From Isoperla grammatica (taxonomy: Eukaryota > Arthropoda > Insecta > Plecoptera > Perlodidae), in the NCBI GenBank assembly GCA_945910005.1, contig OX246748.1:10818049-10882048 (forward strand): 64,000 nt of DNA. The letters are read 5' to 3'. The notes under the pieces were generated by a model. It saw only the letters and a program-made list of their open reading frames with translations, was not told where the DNA came from and did not search any database. Made by a program: the position numbers and the translations under genes. Below, piece by piece: positions 44,764 through 55,020 of the stretch. Every line of letters starts with the position of its first letter. The stretch's first letter is position 1.

Positions 44764-45318
44764 TGTATGTATGAAAGTAAGTAAACAAGTAAGTAAGAAA
44801 GTGAGAAAGTAAGTAAGTATTTATAATTTTGTGACACAAGAGCTGACACTAAATCCATGGGATCATTTTTCCGCACAATTTTAACTCAAAACCGTAAAAA
44901 TTTTGGTACATTGTTCGTAATCGTATCATTTAAATTATATTCAATATCAACATTTTGTAATGATGTGGTGATTCATCTGTAAGATATCAAGGCTTACAGA
45001 TATTCTCTAAAAAATGATGCTAATTTGATCATACGTATAGGAAACTAGAAAATTGCTATAATATATAAAATAACTGTCTAATTTTTCAGACGTAATAATT
45101 TCAAAATCGTTTCGTGAAAATTGCTGCAGATCTTGCCTTCCAAAATGTTGACACTGAATGTAATATTCCAGACATTAACAAAAACATTAAATTCTCACGT
45201 TTTCCAAGCTACATTTTTGTCGAACACTCACAAACAGCTTTTGCTGATAAATTCATAAATTAGGTGTATTAAATTTATTAACATCCCCAAGTTGACATTA
45301 TTTACTTACCGACTGCAT
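42341..45318 (-). CDS. Cuticle-type secreted structural protein, three exons
   Basis: Coding exons on the minus strand are 45310-45318 (Met-Gln-Ser), 43262-43415 and 42341-42588, 411 bases and 136 residues in all. Junctions follow GT-AG: TCG|GTAAGTAA with CCACAG|ATC (phase 0), then CAG|GTGAGG with TTACAG|CGG (phase 1). The product starts MQS-IIAVLLFAAVTSAAVLP, a clear signal peptide cleaved near residue 20. A short middle part GNSFAYSIHE follows, resembling insect cuticle proteins with a GNFAYS-type motif, then a C-terminal part rich in Gly, Pro, Val and Tyr (VGYAGVPIGPVAYSGYPGG, GGAPYGHG) ending GGQIAYQA. A three-residue first coding exon interrupting the signal sequence is typical of arthropod cuticle genes. 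There is no chitin-binding Rebers-Riddiford consensus. I infer an extracellular cuticle component of an unnamed low-complexity family. Confidence 0.85.
42747..43213 (-). mobile_element. Element D copy 3, split by an insertion, in intron 2
   Basis: The two halves of the element D body (42747-42830: TCCGGCTATAGTGGCCCTAC, CAGAAGCATACGCTTCC; and 43161-43213: ATCAAAGCACGCAAACCTGC, CCACCACGATAAGGTAGCAG) are contiguous in the copy at 59640-59915. Between them lies a 330-bp foldback insertion. The whole nest lies in intron 2 of the cuticle-type gene and spares both splice sites. Confidence 0.85.
42831..43160. mobile_element. Foldback insertion inside element D
   Basis: Arms 42904-42990 and 43050-43135 are inverted copies with about two mismatches (TTTAATTTAAAGCGTATGCC, GACATTACACGACTCAACAC, TTGAATTCAAG), and weaker pairing continues outward. 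ATCA stands next to both edges and may be the target duplication. A single related arm is at 37785-37885. No coding capacity. Confidence 0.8.
44287..44330. repeat. (GTTTA)n pentanucleotide repeat
   Basis: About eight GTTTA-type units, including one GTTAG variant. It is not the insect telomere repeat TTAGG. Confidence 0.8.
44692..44820. repeat. (AAGT)n microsatellite
   Basis: About 16 pure AAGT units (44692-44762) followed by degenerate ATGT, AAGA and AAAC variants to 44820. The complement of the (TTAC)n at 7485-7548. Confidence 0.95.
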
Positions 45319-45394
45319 TTTCAAGTTAGTCTTCTAGGTTGACGACGGTGTAACAGTTGAAGACACTTTGCCACAACACAAGACAAACCCGCTA

Positions 45395-45401
45395 CTTTAT
45401 A
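45395..45401 (-). promoter_or_regulatory. TATA box of the cuticle-type gene
   Basis: TATAAAG on the minus strand, about 80 bases before the start codon at 45318, which places transcription start near 45365-45370. A palindromic E-box ATCACGTGAT lies about 25 bases further upstream at 45424-45433. Confidence 0.65.
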
Positions 45402-45423
45402 CGATCCGTACCCCTGGTGCTCG

Positions 45424-45433
45424 ATCACGTGAT
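45424..45433. promoter_or_regulatory. E-box palindrome upstream of the TATA box
   Basis: ATCACGTGAT contains CACGTG, a binding site of bHLH factors. Its place just above the TATA box suggests a regulatory role, but this is by position only. Confidence 0.35.
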
Positions 45434-46424
45434 ACCTTACCACGCCTTCTGATTGTTTCAGACAATTCCTTTAAATGCAGAAAAACAAGCAGATGGTTGA
45501 TGAAGTCGCCGCCATTGTCACAAACTGGCTTCTATGCTGTCGGTTGCGATGTATGTGCGGAGGGTCGCTATGCAGGTTACAGGTATCTAGTAGACGACTT
45601 TGAAAAATTCGATCAAGGGCAGACTGAATGTTTATCTTGTAGGAGGAAAAGCAACAGGCTTGAATAACGCTGTACTGGTGGACAAGAAAAGGTTCGGCAT
45701 TAGCAAAAATCGATGTATGTAATTCAAGAAAAATGATAGTAAATTTACTAACAAGCACTTTTTCTTCTTCATTTTGGACATTTCTTTCAGGAGATATTCG
45801 TTATAATGGACGATACTAATGATCTAACAATTAAAGAATGTCTTTAATTAAATTTGAATATGATTGATCATCATATTTAAGACGAATCAACATATCCCCA
45901 TTCTCTAGTGGCAAAAGGTGTTTAGCTATATACACAATCAAATTATTAAACTACGATATTTACAAAAACAAACTAATTGTTTCGTGAAACTAGTTTCTTT
46001 ATTTTGGATAGTGCACGTTAAGAACCATTTTAACTTATTTTGTGTAAAAAGTGGATATTGAATGTGCTTTAAATGCGTGATGATTCTATGATCAATTGGC
46101 GTGCCATATTTTGGAGACTAATCGGCAAAGATTAACAAAACGTAAAAACCAGATAATTTTGTTGTTGCACATGTGGAAACTACTGTGAGTTAATCTAAAA
46201 ATGAAAGAGTAAACACAGATTTCATTAAAACTATCTGTAGGTTGTGTAATGTTTGTACATAATGTCCTTTAAATACAGGAGTGTTCCACTTAAACAGCTC
46301 TAAAAGAGTGTGAATTTACGGTTATTTGTACTTTGGAATAATACAAGGCAGGGTATACGAAATTTCTTTTGAGAACAATCAATCTTAAGTTTTGTGTTGT
46401 AACTGTCGTCGTGTTGGTGTGAGT
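45434..46424. other. No gene seen
   Basis: The 99-residue plus-strand frame at 45368-45667 overlaps the opposite-strand promoter and has no recognised family, though it includes two Cys-x-x-Cys pairs. The rest is AT-rich. Confidence 0.35.
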
Positions 46425-46625
46425 TTATGTTACTCGACGTTTCGCCACCCATGTTGGCGGCTTTTTCAAGACTGTACAAATAGCAGATGAAAATATGCAC
46501 TGCTTATATACAAAAGTTGGTTCATCCGCTACTCCAACTTTGGTATAAAAGCAAATGCATTTCATCTACCATTTGTACAGTCTTGAAAAAACACCAATCG
46601 ACACGACGAAATAACCCAAGAACAA
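46425..46625. mobile_element. Palindromic element with GAAACGTC motif
   Basis: A long imperfect palindrome centred near 46528, with shared arms TTTTTCAAGACTGTACAAAT, AGATGAAA and ATGCA. On the minus strand the left arm reads CTTGAAAA, GCCGCC (loop) GGTGGC, GAAACGTCGAGTAAC, the same arrangement as in the palindromes at 52931-54790. Confidence 0.7.
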
Positions 46626-46794
46626 CAATCCAGTTCAAATCTAAAGGTCGTGAAAGACTCCACAATTATCTTAAGTTGTCTCATTTTATCCAAACGTTAT
46701 ATATTTTGTATCCCGTGATGAAAATTATGTGATAGTAATTAGTCCCACACAAGTGTAAAAATGTTGTTTCAAAATAATGTATGGAGTAGTGACT

Positions 46795-47597
46795 TGAATG
46801 CACGGATACACTGGGAACCAGGGGAGAGATCAATGCACGGATACACTGGGAACCAGGGGAGACTTGAATGCACGGATACACTGGGAACCAGGGGAGAGAT
46901 CAATGCACGGATACACTGGGAACCAGGGGAGACTTAAATGCACGGATACACTAGGAACCAGGGGAGACTTGAATGCACGGATACACTGGGAACCAGGGAG
47001 ACTTGAATGCACGGATACACTGGGAACCAGGGAGACTTGAATGCACGGATACACTGGGAACCAGGGGAGACTTGAATGCACGGATACAGTGGGAACCAGG
47101 GGAGACTTGAATGCACGGATACACTAGGAACCAGGGGAGAGATCAATGCACGGATACAGTGGGAACCAGGGGAGACTTCAATGTACGGATACACTGGGAA
47201 CCAGGGGAGACTTGAATGCACGGATACAGTGGGAACCAGGGGAGAGATCAATGCACGGATACACTGGGAACCAGGGGAGACTTGAATGCACGGATACACT
47301 GGGAACCAGGGGAGACTTGAATGCACGGATACACTGGGAACCAGGGGAGACTTGAATGCACGGATACACTGGGAACCAGGGGAGACTTGAATGCACGGAT
47401 GCACTGGGAACCAGGGGAGAGATCAATGCACGGATACACTGGGAACCAGGGGAGACTTCAATGCACGGATACACTGGGAACCAGGGGAGACTTGAATGCA
47501 CGGATACACTGGGAACCAGGGGAGACTTGAATGCACGGATACACTGGGAACCAGGGGAGAGATCAATGCACGGATACACTGGGAACCAGGGGAGATT
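46795..47597 (+). repeat. Minisatellite, 35-bp unit, about 23 copies
   Basis: Unit GGAGACTTGAATGCACGG, ATACACTGGGAACCAGG. About six units carry GAGAGATCA in place of GAGACTTGA, and these recur irregularly every two to five units. Long open frames on both strands come from the repeat; 35 is not a multiple of 3, so the peptide cycles every 105 bp. Confidence 0.97.
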
Positions 47598-50100
47598 CAA
47601 TAAGATCCTACGACACGGTTTGAGATAAACAAGCATGCACAAACGAAAACAGCGTACTTTAATCGTCTGCAGATCCGAAGCTACCAAACGAAGCGGGCTG
47701 CCTATGGCCCAAGACTTGCGTATTGCAAACTATAGAGAAACGAGCGCATTTATCGAAGCCAATAATATAATAGACGATGCTTATTTCAATACCTTCTAGG
47801 ACAAAACATTTTAAAGTGTCAATAGAAATTACGAAAACCCAACAACATATTGCATCTCGTAATTCAAGATTCACAATCTTAACGAGCAACTCACGAACGA
47901 ACTCAAAGAGGTGTTGATAAAGAAGATTTCTGTTCTACTTCTACCCTTGACTTATGTAGCGATGAGCGAACTTCATGTATCACGTCATTTTGTCCAATCT
48001 GATCTAAAATAAAAGTTATACAAAACTAGGTTAGTATAAAATCAGTTCTTGTAACCGAGAGGGTAGACAATAAACGCAAATTGCTAAATTTAAAATTGAT
48101 CTAGACCATAAAGGTAGACAAAACGAATCTTTCCACGCATGGAGTTTAGTTGAAGCCTTGAGTTGAGTGCATAACGTTTATCATACGATGCACGTTCGAA
48201 GCTAAACAATGACACTGCGATAAAAAAGGCATCTCCATTGTTGTAACCTGTTGATTTAGTTCAGTAGCGTGACCGCCAGTGTTTCAAGATCAAGGTCGTT
48301 TGACATCCGAAGGTGAGTTTTTGTTTCGTGTCACATAACGAGTTGACTCGAGGTCGCCGAGAGCGCTGGTAGTTCGAGAGGTTCCCGGTAGATAGTGCGG
48401 GAGTGCGAGACATCGAGACAATGGTCTGGTAGAACAGTGTATTGATAGACGAATCTAATAAGGTATTATTTGTTCGTAGGGTTTCACAGCCGTTGGAGGA
48501 ACGACATCAACAACGACAGCGACAACGGCAAAGACAACTAATTACTAGGCAGTCTTAAATATAGTCTAAGGGCAGGTATTAGGAACTTCCGATACATATT
48601 TAGTAAGTTAACTTCTTTTCACCGTGGTAACCATTGGTTGTTGCCATGTTTAAATCTACTTGTATGACTGAAATGAATTCATGAGTCTTCACCCGGAATA
48701 ATTAATTACTAATTAATTATATATTTTTTTAAAGTAATTAACGATCCAGTTGTTGTAGTTTCACGAATAAATAAAACCTTGATTAAAAAAAAGTTGCAAT
48801 TCTCGGATCAATTTTGAAATCTAATTAAATAATTTGTAATTAATTATGTACCTACTAAAATAGCAACCATAATGATGGTATTATTTGAAACTTTTTTTTA
48901 TCCAAATGATCGTCTTACAAAAACAACACCTGACTTTTATTAATGACTTTTTAAATATTATATAATAGTGTTTTCGTGACGTTAAAAAACGTTGACTGCG
49001 CGGTTGTACTACTAATACTCCCCCCTCCCCCCCCACCCCCCCCGCCCACCCCCTTATTTTATCTCCTAAGCATCCTAAATATAAGAAAGCCACTGATGAT
49101 TCCAGGCATTTTTTATCTGGGGACGGGAGGTGGGGGGAGGAGAGGGGAGAGGGTTTAAAAGGACTCTGGCATGTTGTTACCATTAGCAAATACTACCTTT
49201 ATAATAACAGCTTATTATTAGTGGCTTTTTGCGGCTTAGGTTTTGAAACAATTACTCCTGTTTTCTCCCGATACTTAGATATTATTTATTTAATGAACAT
49301 TAAATATGTCTTGGTAGTAAAATTAGCTCAGGTCAAGTATATATATATATATATAAAAGGAATTTCCGTTCCCCCTTTCCACTTTGTTCTTTGGAAACGT
49401 TCCATTATTCGTTGCATTTATTACTAAATTTTTATAATTGTATATTTTAGTAGTCTGTATCCTTGTGGTCACGCAATGTATATAAGACAGCAAAGGGGCA
49501 AGAGAAAGGGTGGGCAAGGTTTTTTTTTCTTCGCACAGAATTAGCCTGAAATCATCATTGACCAAAGCCTCATACCAAAACAATCCTCCTAGAAATTCAA
49601 TTCAAAATACTATATTTACGCTCTACTCAGCACTGGCTGAACATTCTCATTGATAATTTGTTACTACGTGGTTGAATCACCATTCAAGAGTGAATAGAAC
49701 GCGATGCGTGATCTTCACAACATACAATCAACGCTGTAGCCATCTCATCACGCACAGGTCTCCTAAATCCCAAACATGTTATTAACACCAGCCACAGAGA
49801 TATTACACTCGACGAGCTGGTCAAAGTCCTCAGTCGCGATCCACGACACGACACGAAGACTTGTGACGTCACACACACCGTAGTTAAAATAGCTCAATTA
49901 AAACAATAATTAATATAATTAAGAGTGTGCGGCTCAGTGTAAGTCTCACCTTTGTTGTTGACGTGGGTTGTGGTTGCAGCATGCGGCGCATTCTGGGGCT
50001 TCTTTGGGTGAGTCTATGACTGTAATAAAGATATTGATTTGATGATGGTTCGATTGATTCAACCAACTACAGTAACATCAAAGATTACTAACTAGGGTTG
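47598..50100. other. Gene-poor region
   Basis: A possible untranslated first exon lies at about 48261-48312: an initiator-like TTCAGT at 48260 and a donor CGAAG|GTGAGT at 48313. No downstream exon was found. C-rich runs occur at 49019-49050, and a short (TA)n at 49338-49354. Nothing else is supported. Confidence 0.35.
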
Positions 50101-50706
50101 TAATCTTTTTTTTGATAGTATGTAATGTAAGTAGTAAGTAAGTAGTAATTTTTATTTGCATTTTTACAGGTTACATTACACTTGGATACTAAATTACAGA
50201 ATAGTGTCTTAATATAATATTTTTTAACAGTAATTACAAGTATGTAAGTAAATGTAAACCATTGTTATGTTGCTAACATAAGCAAATGCTTGAGCGCTGT
50301 ACAACATAACATGCACTTAATCTAGACTAAAAACTATACTTATTATCTAATCGATATCTATACGAAAAGATGTAAACATGAACTTTATATGAACTGAACC
50401 AGCCTGTACGGTAGCCTTTCTTTTAATATCTTTAGCATATTATATTATAATGTAAAGTAAGTACACAATTATTATTTTTATTGATATTTGTTTGTATTGT
50501 TGGCGATGTTTTATTTATTTTTATGTTTTGGTTAAATATTGTGAAGATGAGTCAAACGAGGTTCCTGTCAGAATTTAAATCCACGTTGCAAGAAATTAGT
50601 GAATGTAAATTTAATTATTGGTGGTATAATTTAAATCAACTATATTTTCAATTTGTTGAAGATTTTTGCCCAGAAGCCATTTTTCTACGTTTTTAGTGTA
50701 TGTATG
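50101..50706 (-). mobile_element. Presumed 3' untranslated region of the retrotransposon
   Basis: Continues the transposon downstream of its RT frame. On the minus strand it ends in a TTACTACTTACTTACTACTTAC-like simple tail at about 50117-50147, which is the usual form of a LINE 3' end. The end point is inferred. Confidence 0.45.
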
Positions 50707-52869
50707 TTAACTCATGGTTTTTGAAACTTTTAACAATGCATGTTTGTTATAAATGCTTGGTCCTAAATAGTAAGCATGCCTTTGAGTTAGGTCTTTTGTT
50801 ACTCTAGGAATTGTAAGCTTGTTAATTTGCTTTGTTTTATTAGTGTTAGAAATTGAAATATTATTTGACTTTTGACATTGTGCTTTAAAGATATGATTCA
50901 TAACTGTTTTTATATATAATTTTCTGATGCTGTTGAGTTTGATAATTTCGAATATTTTATCAGATGGAGATCTACGTGGGGCCTTAAGAATGATTTTAAT
51001 TATATGTTTTTGTATCGTCATCAGTGGTTCTATATGAGTATGATATGCCCCTCCCCACCCTAATATACCATATTGTGCTATTGATTGAAATAGTGCAAAA
51101 TAAACTTCTCTTAATGTGTTGAACGTAAGTATGTTACGCAAATTATAAAATTTATATACTGAATTTCTAAGTTTTTTTGTGATAATTGTGATGTGGGTGT
51201 TCCATTTGAGATGTTGGTCAATAGTAACACCTAGGTATTTTGTAGATGATACTCGTTTTAGTTCATGGCATGTACAGTCATTTATGTTGTCGCAAGTTTC
51301 ACTATGGATTTTACATGTCATTTGTGGATCTGGTTGACTGTTTCGCTTTGGTGAATAGGTCATGTAAACGGTTTTTTCTTTGTTTAGTGTTAGTATATTG
51401 TTTTTGAGCCATGATCCTACTTCTTTCAATATCATTTCAGCTTCTCGGAGAGATTCTTCCCAGCTTTTACCTATGATGACTATTACAGTATCATCAGCGA
51501 ATGTAATTATTTTATGTGTTTTATTTAGGTTACATAGATTATTTATGTATATTAAAAAGAGGAGAGGTCCTAATACAGTTCCTTGCGGCACTCCATACGT
51601 GATAATTTTTGGTTCACTTAAACAATTGTTGATTTTAACATGTTGTTCTCTTTCACTGAGGTAGCTTGTAATAAGTTCACTGGCCTTTCCTCGGATACCA
51701 CATTGTTCAATTTTTTTAAGAAGTAATTTATGAGAAACAGTGTCGAATGCTTTCGCTAGGTCTAAATATATTGCTAAAGGCTTTAGGTTTTTGTCTATTG
51801 CTACAGTTATTTCTTTAGTAAGCTCATAGATAGCATCTTCTGTACATTTTCCTTCCCTGAAACCATATTGATTAGGGGAAAGTATTTGTTTTTGTTCTAA
51901 GTATTGATATATTTGTGTTTTTATACATTTTTCATGAATTTTCGCGATATTTGAAAGAATAGATATAGGCCTATAATTATTAGGAGTAGTTTTGTCACCT
52001 TTTTTGTGAAGGGGTGTGATAATTGCTTTTTTAAACGATGAAGGAAATATACCAGTTGTGAAACTAATATTAATTATATGTTGAAGAGGTGTTATTATTA
52101 GTGTGTGCAATGTTTTTAAAGTTCTTACTGTAATGTTATCATAGCCAGGAGTGCTGCTGTCTTTTAATTCATTAATGCTTTCGATTATGTCTTTTTCTGA
52201 TACCGGTTTGAAAAAAAGTGAGTTCATTACAGTGTTAGTCTTGTCGTTAGTTTCAGGTTCAACGTTTTTATTAGTTTGAATGTCGTTTGCCATGTTTTTG
52301 CCCACTTCTATGAAATAATTGTTAAATGTATCAGCTATTAATTTCGGATTATTTTTTGATTCAACAACTCCATTTTCGGTCTGTAATTTATGTATGTGGT
52401 TATTTTTTTTTTGAATTGTTGGTTACTTCATTGATAACTTTCCAGGTTTTTTGTTGGTTTTTGTTAGCCTCGCGGATTTTATTTCTATAATATTCGTTTT
52501 TTGTTCTTTTAATTAATGAGTTTAATATGTTTCTGTACCGCTTAAAGTAATTTATTAGCTCAATGTTGTGTTTGTTTTTTAAGACCAATTTAGTTTATCT
52601 CGTTTCCTTATGCACTTTATTAGGTTCGTTGTAATCCACGGTTTTAGATTTTTGAGTCTGGTGCTCTGCTTACGTCTTGATTGGGTAGCTTGGTTTATAT
52701 ATTTGTTTAGGCAGGTGATAAATGTGTTTGCGGCTTTTGTAGGGTCTGTTTCATTTACAACATCAACCCATTGTTCTGTTTCCATGATTTTATGCAGAAA
52801 TTTATAGTCAATGTATGTACTTTGTTGTGTATTGTTTTTCTTGTCTACATTGTTATCCTTTGGTAACAT
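50707..52869 (-). pseudogene. Non-LTR retrotransposon ORF2, 5'-truncated, two frameshifts
   Basis: The main frame (50707-52305, 532 residues) contains reverse transcriptase motifs in order: NYRPISILSNIAKIHEKC (about residues 110-127), AIYLDLAKAFDTVSH (178-192), YGVPQGTVLGPLLFLIYINN (237-256) and TFADDT (268-273), with the catalytic Asp residues D182, D271 and D272 present, then thumb-like sequence to the stop. Upstream pieces of the same protein lie in other frames at 52400-52588 and 52579-52869 (KTWKVINEV, RLKNLKPWI). One break is in an A10 run near 52405, the other near 52585. The endonuclease domain is missing, so the copy is 5' truncated near 52870-52900. It belongs to the CR1/L2/Jockey-type group; I cannot decide the clade. 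Confidence 0.9.
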
Positions 52870-52930
52870 CTAGCTGACGAATAGTGTCGTATTAAGACAA
52901 TTAAAACGGAAACATAGTAGAACAGGTAAA

Positions 52931-53171
52931 ACGTTATATAACACCTAGTAATTGGACTGTACACTGTTCCTTGTCACATATAAAAACAATTTAAATACGC
53001 AATATTTCGATCCCTGATCAGAGCTCTTCAACAGGCGAAAACACACTAGAGTGTGGAGTGTTTTCGCCTGTTGAAGAGCTCTGATCAGGGTTCGAAATAT
53101 AGGGTTTTTAAATTGTTTTTATATGTGACAAGGAACAGTGTACAGTCCAATTACTAGGTATTATATAACGT
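52931..53171. mobile_element. Palindrome P1
   Basis: Two arms of about 110 bp around a centre near 53047 (GAAAACAC, 11 bases, GTGTTTTC). The outer ends read ACGTTATATAACACCTAGTA. On the plus strand the right arm carries TTGAAGA, a wobble stem GAGCTC/GGGTTC, then GAAATAT. The arms differ in only a few places, which points to a recent or converted palindrome. Confidence 0.9.
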
Positions 53172-53185
53172 GTTAGGACACTATA

Positions 53186-53186
<1 letters not shown>

Positions 53187-53235
<49 letters not shown>
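53187..53235. repeat. (TA)n between P1 and P2
   Basis: About 22 TA units. A likely landing place for TA-targeting elements. Confidence 0.95.
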
Positions 53236-53236
<1 letters not shown>

Positions 53237-53259
53237 TTTTTAAGTTTTCGCGGACATAT

Positions 53260-53603
53260 GTGTACTTGTTGCAACTTTCTGGGGATTGTTGCCGCGAATG
53301 TACTAAAGAAGGAGGCACTGACTTACCCTTCCCTTCCTGACGTTTCGGGAAAGTCACATCTCCCATCTTCAGAGGCCCTCACTCGACGATGTGCATCTCG
53401 CAATGACGCAGACATACACGCGAGAGGAATGACAACGACTGAACCAGTCAGTTCGCGACTTCGAAGCTCGAGATGCACATCGTCGAGTGAGGGCCTCTGA
53501 AGATGGGAGATGTGACTTTCCCGAAACGTCAGGAAGGGAAGGGTAAGTCAGTGCCTCCTTCTTTAGTACATTCGCGGCAACAATCCCCAGAAAGTTGCAA
53601 CAA

Positions 53604-53608
<5 letters not shown>
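53260..53608. mobile_element. Palindrome P2 with hammerhead-like core
   Basis: Near-perfect arms at 53260-53400 and 53469-53608 (140 bp each) around a 68-base unique centre. On the plus strand the right arm reads CTGAAGA, TGGGA (loop) TTCCC, GAAACGTCAGG. CTGANGA, a helix and GAAA are the invariant parts of a hammerhead ribozyme, and GTC is a permitted cleavage triplet. An unpaired T after CTGAAGA weakens stem II. Confidence 0.92.

Positions 53609-53650
<42 letters not shown>
53608..53650. repeat. (TA)n between P2 and P3
   Basis: About 20 TA units joining the end of P2 to the start of P3. Confidence 0.95.
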
Positions 53651-53653
<3 letters not shown>

Positions 53654-53784
53654 AAAGGATACATTTTACGGTTAAACCAATCTAAATTTTATTTTTAATG
53701 ATAAGTCAACGTTAAAAATAAAAAATAAATAAATCATTAAAAATAAAATTTAGATTGGTTTAACCGTAAAATGTATCCTTTCTT
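53650..53784. mobile_element. Palindrome P3
   Basis: Exact arms of 52 bp (AAAGAAAGGATACATTTTAC, GGTTAAACCAATCTAAATTT, TATTTTTAATGA) at 53650-53701 and 53733-53784. The TACGGTTAAACCAATCTAAA part resembles TACGGTGAAACCAATCCAAC in P5, so the two are related. Confidence 0.92.
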
Positions 53785-53790
53785 TACATA

Positions 53791-53867
53791 TTGCAACCAA
53801 CAAAATCTGAGAAATCATATATATATATATATATATGATTAATTTTCTTAGATATTGTTGGTTGCAA
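53791..53867. mobile_element. Palindrome P4 with (AT)n centre
   Basis: TTGCAACCAACAAAATCTGA, GAAATCATATAT at left and the inverse at right, closed by (AT)n. Arms are about 30 bp with two or three mismatches. Confidence 0.8.
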
Positions 53868-53872
53868 AATGT

Positions 53873-54079
53873 ATAGTAAGAAAACATTTTTACGGTGAAA
53901 CCAATCCAACGTTTATTTTCCTAAAATAATTGTCAACGTTTCAACGACTGTAGAGTCATCGAGTTTTGTTGTTGTTGTATGTCTGGAAAAGGACGTCTCT
54001 ACAGTCATCGAAACGTTGACAATCATTTTAGTAAAATAAAAGTTGGATTGGTTTCACTGTAAAAATGTTTTCTTACTAT
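53873..54079. mobile_element. Palindrome P5 with GAAACGTTGAC
   Basis: Arms of about 75 bp start ATAGTAAGAAAACATTTTTA and CGGTGAAACCAATCCAAC, and contain TGTCAACGTTTCAACGACTG. On the plus strand the right arm reads CTCTACAGTCATCGAAACGT and TGACA. Related in its outer part to P3. Confidence 0.88.
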
Positions 54080-54214
54080 ATATATAATATACAATGATTG
54101 TCCGCCATCATTTTGACCTGTAGTCCTGCTCGCCGCAACTATTATTTTTAAATTACTTTTAACCAATTTTCGATCACGGTTCGTGGCCTCGGTTACAACT
54201 GTATAATAACACGA

Positions 54215-54790
54215 AACTTATCGTACAAGCTTTCGCGACCGGTCATTATATAACCGTGTTCATTGATAAAATGTCTCGATGTTTCGGGCCGATTACATCG
54301 TCTATCTGACTAATAAAACAAAGAGCACAACTTGTTTGGGTTGACATACTCAGACTAGCTGGATCACCTAGGTTCTTCAAGCTATATGTGTCCCAACGAA
54401 AGTGTTCTGATGCTTACGACATTGTCGAGTCCAAGATGACAACTTAATTTTCTACTTCGCTAATTCCTATCATCTAATCTAAACAGGTCCATTGGGGATA
54501 ATTTAAAACCTTCCGTTGGTTACCTGTAACGGTGGGTGTGGCCAAACCGCTTGTGCACTCGACTAAGCCGAATCATGCGTTTACGAAAGTGTGAAAGAAC
54601 GCCAGTTATCTGTTGATTTTCTTTCAATTGGCACGGTTGAAAGAGGCAGTAGACAATGACCTGAGGTCGGAAGGCGAATACTTTCGTTGGGACTAGTGTA
54701 CCACTCTTAAGATGGACCGTGCAATCGGCCCGGTGCGTCGGGATATTTTTATCAATGAACTCGGTGATAACAAGTTTTTATAATAACAAC
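54215..54790. mobile_element. Palindrome P6, older, with GAAACATCGAG
   Basis: Imperfect arms at about 54215-54320 and 54715-54790. The left arm (minus strand) reads AATCGGCCCGAAACATCGAG, ACATTTTATCAATGAACACG; the right arm (plus strand) AATCGGCCCGGTGCGTCGGG, ATATTTTTATCAATGAACTC. A second inner pair, CCCAACGAAAGT and ACTTTCGTTGGG, lies at about 54393 and 54681. More decayed than P1-P5. Confidence 0.75.
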
Positions 54791-54939
54791 ACTGTTTGAG
54801 AGTGGGATCTGGGATAGTGGTATATTGGGGCATAGTCCCCCTTCACTTTTCCATACCTCTGAAACACTCTCATATTCTGGTAATGTTCCTTATCATATGC
54901 AATATTATATCATATTCACTGTTATATTCTTGAATGTCT

Positions 54940-55020
54940 CCAAACACCACCTGACATCGTACGATCATAGTTGTCTAAAAAAAAAAAAAAAAGTACGTCG
55001 TTAAACAACAAATAATAATT
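54940..55020 (+). repeat. Tail-i sequence with an A-run
   Basis: CACCACCTGACATCGTACGA, TCATAGTTGTC, then A16, then AGTACGTCGTTAAACAACAA. Tail i as in element D, with a poly(A) stretch where other copies have CGAGT. Confidence 0.6.

Larger units (their letters stand above)
43416..45309 (-). other. Intron 1 of the cuticle-type gene
   Basis: A 1.9-kb AT-rich intron. It contains (GTTTA)n at about 44287-44330 and (AAGT)n at 44692-44820. No exon-like open frame with known similarity is seen; the 90-residue minus-strand frame at 43581-43853 is unassigned. Confidence 0.7.

Noticed and set aside
45368..45667. 99-residue frame with two Cys-x-x-Cys pairs
   Set aside because: It overlaps the TATA box and 5' untranslated part of the cuticle-type gene on the opposite strand; no known zinc-binding family matches.
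46798..47687. Overlapping frames in the 35-bp minisatellite
   Set aside because: Open on both strands through repetition only; the peptides follow the DNA period.
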